A stretch of DNA of 64,000 nt from Struthio camelus (lineage: Eukaryota; Chordata; Aves; Struthioniformes; Struthionidae): assembly GCF_040807025.1 (NCBI RefSeq), contig NC_090943.1, positions 25,325,213-25,389,212 of the forward strand, read 5' to 3'. Of the stretch, positions 51,456-62,168 are shown one piece after another. The position numbers and the translations under genes are program-made. Below the pieces are notes generated by a model. The model searched no databases and was not told the DNA's origin. It saw only the letters and a program-made list of their open reading frames with translations. The first letter of the stretch is position 1; every line of letters begins with the position of its first letter.

Positions 51456-51519
51456 ATGTATCAGCATATATATTCTGGTATATATCAGTGTATATATCAG
51501 AATATATGTTCTGATACAT
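51456..51519. repeat. 64-nt near-perfect hairpin
   Basis: The left arm starts ATGTATCAGCATATATATTC; the right arm ends GTTCTGATACAT and is its near reverse complement. About 27 of 30 positions pair, with a loop of about four bases (AGTG). Size fits a foldback or small RNA precursor, but the AT-rich arms make a simple-sequence origin likely. Confidence 0.55.
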
Positions 51520-54500
51520 TAGAAGTCAGAGCTGTAATGCCTGGAAGATAAGCATTAGCTTGTGAAACTCGCAGGTGCAGATGGAAAGTAAGCAATATGA
51601 AGCCTGGTTCTTCTAAAGTAGCATCTTGGGCATCTAGCTACTAGATGGTATTCCTGGTTACAATCCCAATTTTCTGAATGATTTTTTTTAAGGCTGTGGC
51701 TGTGTAAAGAAAAATAAATAGTCCAGGAGGCAAAGGCTGAAATGCATAATCTATGGATTAAGAAAAATTCCCATTAGTTTGTTTTCTTGATTAAATTCTC
51801 AGTTTTGTCTGCACAGTGGCTTGATTTCAATATGTGAGATGAAGCAGGCTATTTTACAAAATTACCTCTATCTAGCAATTTAGAGCACCAGCTTGTTTTC
51901 AGGTAACGTGAAACTCAGTTCTGTCACTTTGTGGGTGAAACCTGTACACGTTAGTACGCTATGCTGCTGTGGGCACTGTGGGCACTGTGCCTTTCACTCT
52001 TTCCTCTGTGCTTGGGGCTGAGCTCCGTTCTGCCATGCGGGCGTGCACAGCCAAGTGAGCCCTTCAGCAAATTTAGGAATATATTAATCTTGAGTGCCAA
52101 AATGGTGTTAGGTAGGAAATACGCTCGTAGGTGGTTAGTTCAGCCAAGGGGCAGTGCTTCTAGGTACAAAACTAGCACTTAGGACATAGGAATGGTGTTT
52201 CAGGTGTCTAAATTCTGTGATGTTCACCTTTTAGGTGTCTAATTGCCATTTGGGCTCTCAGTCTTAAGTATCTTGAGAATACGGTCAGATAGTATAGGGT
52301 CTATTCTCTCCATGTCTAGTGCTTGAATTGCATTGACACCACTACAGTGTTACCAGAATTCATCTTCATTTGCTGAGCTCTAATTTCCCTGATCAAGGCA
52401 ATCGTTGCAGAATTATTGGGGAAATGTCTCAGGCTGATTTATTGCAGCAGTAATGCGCGTGTGGCTCACCCTGACACAAGTAGAAGTGGCATGCAAACAA
52501 CTGTCTCCAAGAAAATAAGTTTGCTTTTTGTTTTTCCTAAGTGCAGAGCGTGAATGCAGTGCCCCACTACCACAAATAATACTGTGGGGTTTCTAGCGTT
52601 TGGGAAAATCGCAGGCTTGACTGCACATATTGAGCAAAACAGATGTGCTGCGCCCTGGGGAAAAAATCACCTTCCTGATTACGGTGTCTGCTCTTGGTGG
52701 ATGTTTTGATTACTCTTTCCGTTACTATGCAGGGTGTCTGTCGAAAGTTCCTGAGATATTACAAAATACATCCCCAAGTAGCCAACACATGATGCGTTTA
52801 CAGTTCCTGTCACAAAATTTTACCATACGTGAGTACAATTTTAAAGCAGTTCTAGTGAACACGTTCTTCCTCCTGCTGTGGCTTTTGTAAGTGTTTCTTC
52901 TCACACGTGAATAGTTCTGTTTTGTTTTCCTTGTTGCTTGTATTAGCCTTCTTGCTCCTTCTTGTTAGGACAGCTCCCGAGTTGCCAAATGTTTAAGGAA
53001 CGAGCCTGTTGCTTTCCTGAAAAGTGCCCACCAGGTGTCACACTAGTACTTCTAATACAGACACATCAGACTACCCTGGATGGCCTTTTAACTTAAACCC
53101 ATTTTTTACTACATGCAAATACAGTGTCAGCCAAAGGCAGAAACAGAACTCACCTAGATGAGATAACTTCTGTGGAAGCTGAAACCCAGCTATTTAGATC
53201 TCAGTTCTGATCTGTAATATGTTCGGTAATTTTCTTGAGCCATTCTTTGTGCCAAACTCTCTTTATATAAATATGTAGCAGTGGGTTAGGAGTTTATATG
53301 CAGGATCTTCTATTGGAAGAACGTAGGAGCATAGGTTTAGGCATATATTTTTGAAAATCTTGGCTGAAGTTTTTGGCTAATACCTAAATATTTGGGTATG
53401 ATAGCTCTGTGTCTCTCAGGACAGCTGATGATGATGTATGCAGATTGTTCATATTTCAGGTTTGTCAGACATCCGTTACTCCTTTCTTTCTTGTCATATT
53501 GCTGTTTCTTTCCTGTCCTGTTCTTTTGTAGTTAAATCAGTTTATACTTCATTAATGTATACATTTTAGATTATTATTTTTTTCCTTTTATCTAGTAGAT
53601 GCACAGGATTAAAATGATCCAACTTTTCACTGAAAATAAAATAAGGGTTCTCCATAATTCTTAATAAAAGAAATCCAACAGATGTTGTTTGAGAGTATGC
53701 ATAACGCTTATGAGAAAGCCAAGGGGTAAAGGGACCAGATAGGGTACCAGTTGCCATACGCTGTGCTTTGGAAAGTTTAGGTCTCTTTAATGAAAAAAAA
53801 GCTACAGGGCTTTATTTTTTTTTTTTTTTGCTGTTCTGATAACTGTGTATATTGTCATTAACAAAAATGCATATTTTTATATCATCTACCTGCTCCAGGA
53901 ATGTTTACAGATTATAATAACCACATGCTGTTTTGCATTCTGTGTTGTGCACGCTGCATGTGTTACAGCCAGGAATTAATTGTCCTTGACCCATCTAAAT
54001 GCACTTTTTGCAACTTGATAGGAATACATTCCAATTCCCTTTGAATTTTCTTTAAGCAAAAGTTAGAAGTAAAGCAATCAGTTGGTGGCAGTCGACACCT
54101 AATAAAAGGCATTTTTAAGCTAGCTGCTGTCAGATGCCCGAACCCAGTCTTGCCAATGGCCATCCCCATATGGGTTCCCGTGACTGGCTAGAGCCCTGGT
54201 GAAGCCAAAAAAGCTGTGGAGAACCAGCAGGATCTCTGTGCTCCTCTGGATTAGGATGTATGTCTTATCTCTGTAAGGAGTTAATGATGTTCCCCTCCTC
54301 TTTACTTTCGCTTATCATCTTGTGTCTTTGTTTATTTTGGCATTTTTGGCCACCTTTAATATTAGCTAATATCCAGTATGGCTTTCTAAGGATTGAGCTT
54401 AAGCATAACAACTCTGAGTCTTAACAGCAAAGCGTTGTTAGCCTTTACATATGTACTTTGCTGGATCAGAGGTAGTGTTTTCATCACATTCTGTAGTGGG

Positions 54501-55455
54501 CATTAATGCAAAAATTAAAGAGCGGGAGAAAAACTAAAAGCTACGATCTAATAAAAATACTGCTGTGTTCAGGGCAGAGCCAGCTCCCTAGCAGTTCTGA
54601 CATGTACGGCAGATATAATGTAGCCCGTCACTGTCTCATTGTCTCAGATTTGAGGGGTCTAGTTCTTCACTGGTAGTGAAGCTATACCTGCATGGTCCTG
54701 TTTTGCACAGGAGCTTATGGGGATGCAGACTGAAGCAGTGAGCAGTCTTGTGACGCTCTCTGTTGAAAACCTGCTTGGGAGGGTGGGACGCAAATATCTG
54801 TCTTCAGGCTCGTAAAAAATGGCCAGGCCTTTTCTGTCTAAGAAGTAAATAAGTGGGCTTCTTCTGAAAGTTTGCTTTCCTTAAGAAGAGGGCAGGAGGT
54901 GGGGAATGAGTGTTGAATGAGAGTTTTATTTCCTTTTTTGTCATTACTTCTATTAATAAAATCAGACAGGAAGCAACTTTCTGTCATTCACTGCCCTCTT
55001 CCTCTGTGGAATAAAACATGGAGGCATAGTAGGTGGTATCTTTGTCCTGGCTGAAAGATCTGATTTTAAAACTGTCATGCTGTACTCAAAGAGGAGGAGT
55101 TGATTTTCTTCTGGAGCAAGAATTAGAGCTCAGGGTGTCAACACTGGTCTGATGCCTCAGACTCTGTCTAGCTTTGAACGCTTAATCTCTCTTTACCTCT
55201 TTATCTGTTTGTAAATAGAAATAACAAGACTTTTTTTCTCTGGCTCAGTCTGTTTATCTGATTTGTAAAATCTTTAGGTAGAACCTCCATAATTCAACTA
55301 ACTAGAGCATGAATATTCAGCAGAAGTAATCTTATTTTAAGCATTTATTACATCCAAGATTGGGATTTGAGTTGTGTTAACAGAGTGCTTTAGCACGGCA
55401 TCTAGTTCTTGCAATGTGATCCCTTTAGCTTGTTCTTCTGCCACAGTAAGAGATT

Positions 55456-55610
55456 GAATCACAGAATCACAGAATGGTTGAGGTTGGAAGGGACCTCTGG
55501 AGATCATCTAATCCAACCCCCCTGCTTGAGCATAGGGTCCTCTAGAGCATATTTCCCTGGATCGCGTCCAGGCAACTTTTGAATATCTTCAGGGAAGGAG
55601 ACTCCACAGA
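55456..55610 (-). mobile_element. CR1 LINE 3'-end fragment
   Basis: On the + strand it begins GAATCACAGAATCACAGAAT (reverse complement of the CR1 tail) and continues GGTTGGAAGGGACCTCTGGA, AGATCATCTAATCCAACCCC and GGGAAGGAGACTCCAC. This is the terminal 150 or so bases of a CR1 in - orientation, truncated at its 5' end. No coding capacity. Confidence 0.93.
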
Positions 55611-58473
55611 ATCAATCAGTATATTTTATTATGAAGTATTTATCAAAAAAGGTACAACTCTCTTTAGGAAGTTGCTGTTGTTGTATTTTCCAGTAAATTT
55701 ATTTCTACTATTTTTCCTGGCACACCTCTGACAGAAGTAGTGTTTGGACTGATCACTGAAACTTCCCTCCAAATAGCTAAGGGGAAAATCCATGACTCTC
55801 TGTTTACACATACTCTATGCTAGTACCCGAAGGAGCTGCTTAAGAAACTCTTCACTTTTTCCTTTGCGTAACTATGTGTGGGGAAAGAAGTAGATGATGA
55901 AACAGCATGTTTTTTTCGTGTGTCTGTTTTAAGGGAACTTTCAGAAGAAAAAGCAAAGGTATGTAAGTGGTAGCATTCACACATTCACTCCCACATTTGA
56001 AAGCAAGAAATGAGCATTAAATGATGCAGTGTTCTGCATTACACAGGCAATTACATTTCATCTGATTCCCCTTATCCTAAACTCATTGACTTGCACACGA
56101 CTAAAACAGCTCTTCCACATCAACATTCACTCTTGGTCTGATGTTTGCAAGACATATCGAATCCACTCATGCTAAAGATACCACCCTGCTAACATATTAG
56201 TGGTAATTGTCCTCACTTTTTTTTTTCTATTTGAGGCAAAAGCAGAAGGTTTTAAATCTAAATTTGTGTGGCTTTAGCTCCAAGCATTTTTATATCTTTA
56301 TATCTTTCTTATGTTGGGAAAATGGTGTCAATACTGTTCCTTTGTGTCTCTAATGGTTCTAATACTTCTCCTATCCTATTTACAGCTTATTAATCTTCAC
56401 ATTCTTTTCTTTGGAAAGGAAAGTTGTAATGGAACCATATATTTATTTATGTATGTATGTATTTGAAAATAAATGCAACAGTATCAAACGCCAAACACTT
56501 CAACCTGTGGAGAACTGAACAGCAGGCAAGCGTCTTTATTGTCAGCCTCGTAACTCCAGTTGGAGTGCTTTAAATTGAGTCGCAGCTTTAAACCAAGTCA
56601 GAACTGCTTAAGTACATTGGTGGTTTTATCTGATGCTTATGTGACACTTCCTGTGTGCTTCTCTCACATCTGTTGCTCTGGTAAGCAATCCCAGAGTTGC
56701 ATACGTTTGTTTAGCTTGTATTTTTCTGCTGTTTCATAGAAGAGATGACCTCCTTTTTCAGACTTACTCCAAATACTGGATTATGAAATTTTATTGCTAG
56801 CATAATGACCTGGGTACATTGTATTGCATTCATTTATAATGTTTCTTTTTGATACAGTGAATGGATTCATCTCCTTTAGTCTCTAAGTATAAGGAATTTT
56901 TCCACATTCTTATACCATTTTTGGTTACTCTTCTCCAGAGCCTTCAATGTCCTTTTCACAATGTGGAACAATACACAGCAGGTACTCTCTGCAGAAGTTG
57001 AGTAACTTCCCTGCTCTGCACATCTTAAAATGCCAAGATCATATTAGATCTTTTCCCTGTCCTCTCTGCACTCCCTTCCCCCCTCTCTTAGCAAGTTTGA
57101 ACATGGTTCATGATCCTTTCTAATAGGCCCTCTGTTAATTGTTTTCGGTCAGTAGTTTCCAGGATATATCTCCTTGCTTTCTAAGTGTAACATGCATTCT
57201 TTGTTCCTAGACAATGACCTTCTACAGGACTGGATTCAAATGCAGTGTGTTTGAAAACCCATAGGTCATCAAATCGCTTTTATATATATATATCTGTCCT
57301 CATTGCTCATAAGGATTTCCAGGGTAGTATAGCCTGCAGATTTCCTCAGTGGTGATTTTTTGTTTGTGTAGACTTATTATGTACAACAGTGGGCCTGCAA
57401 CCAGTTCCTGAGAAACTCACTAGGAGCCCCACCTATTTAGTAATAGTTCTTGGTATGGATTTACCAGAGTAGGCTACAAAAGCTGTAATCCTCAAGATAA
57501 CATACTAGCTGTTTTCACAAAGTTATTAACAGATTTTTATTAATATTTGTTTTTTAAAATTAAATCCAAGCTTGAGATTATCCACAGTGACTCTTGATGT
57601 TTTTAGAATTTTTCATTTTAAAATAAAGAATATGTAGTTGGGAATACCTTGAAATTTTCATTGTTGTCCTCAGGAGACGTTAGCATGTGGTTGTATTTCC
57701 AGCTATGCAGTAGGATCAGATATGATTTATGTTTCCCCATAATCATGTGTCAAATCACACTTTTCCCGCTTTATACTTGAGCTTCTTTCCTGGAGTAATA
57801 TTTATGTTGCATACGTAACCACTATTCTGGACACTTCTGATGAGTCACTGGAAAGCATAAATTCTGATGGCTGAATGTTATACTTAAATTCAGGATATAG
57901 ATATATATAAAATATATTAAGGTTAGGGTAATTAGCTTTCAAAATGATTTGCAGAAAGTTGCGGTGACTTTTCCGATGTTTAAAGTTCAGCAGTTCTTTC
58001 AGAATACGTCTAATTCAGGAGTTTTCAGCCTGTTGTAAAGGATTACCCGCCAGGAGTAACAAATGGTAACTAGGATAAAAATGCCTGTTTTCAGGAAGCT
58101 TAGACTTTACAGCAATCTTCATCGGTGTTGGAAAATGTATAGGGGCCTGTGAACTGAAAAATGTGACAACTCCCTGATAATTCAGAAGGGAATTAATTCA
58201 GGCAGTATCTGCCTGTGTTCTGTAGGAAGAGAGAATAGTTGATCACAAGGTTGCCTTCTGGCTCTCTAATCTGTAAAAAGGTTCTCGTAATTAGAGAACT
58301 ATCCTTAGCTTTAGGAAACCCATATCCAATTCCTTTCTTTGCCTCAGACTTCCTGTGTGAGGTTGTATCAGTCACTGAGACAAGGATCATTAAAGAAATT
58401 TGGGAAATGTCTGTGATGACAGTTAAGTGTGAATCTAAGTACCTGCCTCTTTGTAAAAGACAGTGAAGCGTAG

Positions 58474-58509
58474 GGATTTGCCGGGAAACATGGATTTGCC
58501 GGGAAACAT
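58474..58509. repeat. 18-bp perfect tandem duplication
   Basis: The unit GGATTTGCCGGGAAACAT occurs twice in immediate succession with no mismatch. Function unknown; a recent slippage or duplication event. Confidence 0.9.
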
Positions 58510-61403
58510 GGAGTGTTTTCTGTGCTTGCTCATTGATGAAGAGGTGCTGGAAGGTATTCAGTGGGAAGGATATTGTCCTAAAAGTCAGCACATATAGCTG
58601 CACAAAACCTTCGACCTCTGTAAGACTTCTGTAACTGGACAGCAGATATTCCTCAGGCCCTGACGAGACTGGGCATCTTAAGCTGTTGGATTTATTTACT
58701 CTGCAGCACTAAGCAGGCTTGGTAGTAAAATAGGATTGGAATTTCTGCAGTGTGACTTAAGGTTTGACCTTTAAACCAATCCAATTAAAGATAAGATTTG
58801 GTTTCCAATCTTTACTTATAGGATTGGAAAACAGAAGCTACAAGGAAAACAAACTAACTCTAATCCTGTATGTATTTAACATAATTCTCTGTAATTACTT
58901 TTGCACCCATCCGCTCTGATTCCCTCAAGTCTGTTCTGAGAGATGGATGCAGGGGTTGCCCTGTTCCTGCCAGCTCCTGCAGCTCTGATTCATCACTAGC
59001 CAAACGGGGAGGCGGAAGAGGGAGGTTAAGGGGCCTCCTTCTTCCCAGGGGCCACCCTTCTGGGCCACCTGCTCAGGTACTGCTCACCCTGTCCATCACT
59101 TGCTTGTCTTCTCGGTATAGAAAGGTAGATTTTCCTTTAGTTTTCCTAAAATCTCCTGCTTCTGGCATGGATGAATCAGATTCACTAAAGAGCCAGATAT
59201 CCTGTGTTTGGTTTTGCTTCAGTTCTTCAGCTATAAAATGAAGATGATCATATCTTGCACTGAAACTGAGCAGTCCATTAAGTAGTCTCTGTCCTGCATC
59301 TGGCCAGTAGGACATTGGCATCTGTCCTGAATTCTTTCCCCTGGGGAGACAGTTTTTCCAGCTGTATTCACCAGGGAACAATAGAAGTCCTGTGCCTGAC
59401 GCAGAGAGCTGAATGCATTACTGCTGCTGCTAAACAGTGGATGGTGGGGTCTGGAGAGGCAGCTATTTTTGGGTTCTGGTAAATGTTTGTAAAGGATGAG
59501 AGAATAAGCTGACTTGTTCTAATTTGGTTTGGGGAAAGAAGGCGCTGGAGGGATCTCAAAACGTGTGTTGGATTCCATGACGGGCCAAGACTGGACTTTT
59601 CATTTAATAGGTATTGAATACTAAGGCAATAAGGTGCTGAAATACTGGTGCCATGCAATCGAAAGTGGTAAAAAAGTGTGACATTTTCTGTCATGGAGCC
59701 AGTAGGAATAAAGCAAATCAGTTAGATATTTCTTTTTCTGCATATTCCAATCATTGTTGTACTTTCTTTCCATACACTTCTCCAGAATGATTCTTTGAAA
59801 ATAACCATTTTCTCTTCTTACCTCCCTCCCTCCATGCCAGCACTCAGTGATGGATAATCTGTCCCAAACATACTTATTTGGATTAAGTTATACTGACTAA
59901 ACATATTGTTTCAGTACTGAGACTGTCTAAAGACTATATCCAGATAGCTACATTCCTTCCTTCCTTCTTTCCTTCTCTGTTTATCCAGACAGCTATGTTC
60001 CTTTGATACACAAACACTCTGATTTGATCTAACAGTATTCAGCTGCTTGTGTCCTGCAATCTTAAGCGTATTACAAAGACTTACTTCTTGTCATTTTTCA
60101 TATATCTGTGTTTTTCTCTCATTGAAGAGAGATTTACAGACAATATACTGTCTCATCATCCATAAAACGGAAAAAAAAATTAATGGGTTATAAGGCTTTT
60201 TTCCAAAAAGGCTACGTCAATACATAAGAAATACTTAAAATATGAAGAGCTCCGCCATGAAAAATGTATACAACCTATGTACACTTTTCATAACTGGCTG
60301 GTTTCAAAATGTTGCCATTTAACTATGTTGGTTTAACTATGTTAGCTTAACTGTCATGTAAAGTTTACTAATGAAAACTGCTTTCTCTGCAATTTTCAAG
60401 AAATAAATATGTAAATTTGTGAAGCAAATACTCCCCAGCTGCCCAAGAATAATAGGATGTAAAATCCTTCACTCAGGCTGGAAAAACAAGTGTTGCTGGA
60501 AATCTGACCTGTTATTATCTACTGAAGTCAACAAACAGCCTGCTGCTGACTTCAAATGAGAGGGCTTTGGGTCTGCTCTTGAGAGCTGGCTCATTCAGAA
60601 CTGCCACCCTGCAAACAAATGGCATTGTTTGGTTTGTACACAACAGATATTGGCACTTTATTCTTGGACTAAACAGCAAATTGTAAATTGTACCTACCCA
60701 GTTGGCATTGTCAGTAAGGGAAGGCATGCACTGGCACTTGGTGAAGACGGGATCCCATTTTATTCCTTGCCCCAAGACCTCTTCCAAAACCACTAAGCAA
60801 CTGAGCGTGTCAGCAGCTGCATCATATCAAAAGAAGTTCCAGAAGTGGTAACAGAGCTCAAGGCTTTAAGGGATTTTCTTTATTGTGGTTAAAATATATA
60901 TATTTTCCATAGAATATTGCACCCAAGGATTTATTTCCAGAAAAATTAGCAATGCAATCTTCATGAGATATAATCCTGATGTATAATACAAACCCCTGAT
61001 ATAATAGGATTTTCCTTCAGTTTCTTTCCTTACAGATCACTACATACACAGAATTATTGGCTGCCATTCACATGTGCTTGTAGAGAAACTTAGGCTTGTG
61101 ACCACACTATCTCAGGTCTTTCTTGCATTTTGTCTCTCCTCCATCCCCTTGCTAGCTGAGTTTGGAGGACTACAGCAAAGCAAAGATTCAGTAATCCTTG
61201 GCCCATACACTTTGAACATGACGATTCCTATACACAAACCAAATGAACAAATCTTGCTCAAGTATCTCTAACGTATGAGTGTAGGTCTCTTTTGGATCAG
61301 ACATTAATGGAGGATAAAGTCATGTGAAGAACAGAACTCTTCATCAGCCAGTATCAATTCTGGCCCCTTTCTACAGATACGACTGGCTTCAGGGGTGGGA
61401 TCG

Positions 61404-61404
<1 letters not shown>

Positions 61405-61449
<45 letters not shown>
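61405..61449. repeat. Compound (TG)n(AG)n microsatellite
   Basis: About 12 TG units followed by about 10 AG units, downstream of STEAP4. Likely polymorphic. Confidence 0.95.
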
Positions 61450-61450
<1 letters not shown>

Positions 61451-61766
61451 AGGGAGAATCCCCTTGATAGGAGCTTGTAGACCTGAGCCTGCATGGGCAG
61501 GATGGGGAAGAAAAGCAGACACCATGTGACAGCAGAGGTTTCTCTGGTTCTGCCCAGGTCAGGATAAGATTAAGAATGACAAAGGAGGGACATTGGGCAT
61601 AATTTTCTTCTGTCATATGCCTATTAGGAATAGAGGACAAAATGGTGAGGGGAAAATATACTGAGCAAAAATGAAGGCCTACTTCTGTGTGAAAGCACAC
61701 ATGGGGTGCAGGAACTCAACTGGCCCCTTGTTTAAATTTATATTTTAATCTCGTGACAGCGGTGAT

Positions 61767-61777
61767 TTTATTTTATT
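61767..61777 (-). terminator. STEAP4: Candidate STEAP4 poly(A) signals (two overlapping AATAAA)
   Basis: The - strand reads AATAAAATAAA about 120 nt past the STEAP4 stop. A longer 3' UTR is equally possible, with another - strand AATAAA near 60883-60888. Confidence 0.35.
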
Positions 61778-61898
61778 TTACTCGGGGCCTTGCTATGTTT
61801 TCACTTTTTTTGCTCACCCCCCAGATGAAGGTGGATATAGGCTTCATTTTCATACTGCCTCCATAATCTTTTTTTGATAACACAGATGATTGGTCTAA

Positions 61899-62168
61899 TT
61901 ACACAGCAGACTTGTTGATAATGTAGTTTGACTGTTCTGAGTGTCGGGGATTCCTCTCCCAACCCTGTCGAATTTGTGTGAGTGGTTTGTCTAGACAAGG
62001 AAATACAAGTACAAATTTAACAACCAGTACAATGCAAGGAACAATGAGAGAGAGCATGCAGGCGTTTGGAAGATACCATCTGTATGATGAAGCATTGAGG
62101 AACAGCCTTTCACCATATATCAGTGTGTGTGCAGTGCACAAAATCAGTGTCAGATATCCCAGTTTGGA
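61899..62168 (-). CDS. STEAP4: STEAP4 terminal coding exon, with C-terminal extension
   Basis: The acceptor is GTTTCCCCCTAG at 62169. Encodes [20 protein letters not shown], the last helix ([20 protein letters not shown]) and [11 protein letters not shown], then [13 protein letters not shown] and TAA. The human protein, as I recall it, stops at the NSKH equivalent of NPRH, so this copy would carry 13 extra residues. Confidence 0.95.
   Translation of the reverse strand, partial: SKLGYLTLILCTAHTLIYGERLFLNASSYRWYLPNACMLSLIVPCIVLVVKFVLVFPCLDKPLTQIRQGWERNPRHSEQSNYIINKSAV

Larger units (their letters stand above)
46771..61760. other. SRI-STEAP4 intergenic region
   Basis: About 15 kb of mostly AT-rich sequence between the SRI promoter and the likely STEAP4 3' end. 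I recognise only a CR1 3' fragment (55456-55610), a hairpin (51456-51519), an 18-bp tandem duplication (58474-58509), a TG/AG microsatellite (61405-61449) and short simple repeats. Open frames are short and without recognisable domains; the one at 52630-52890 is discussed as a finding. The right-hand part may be STEAP4 3' UTR. Confidence 0.7.

Noticed and set aside
58193-58603. 136-codon - strand open frame
   Set aside because: Includes the translated 18-bp tandem duplication (HVSRQI twice), no domain, no gene context.
59073-59694. Two adjoining - strand open frames of 102 and 108 codons
   Set aside because: Different phases, no recognisable homology, no splice sites linking them.
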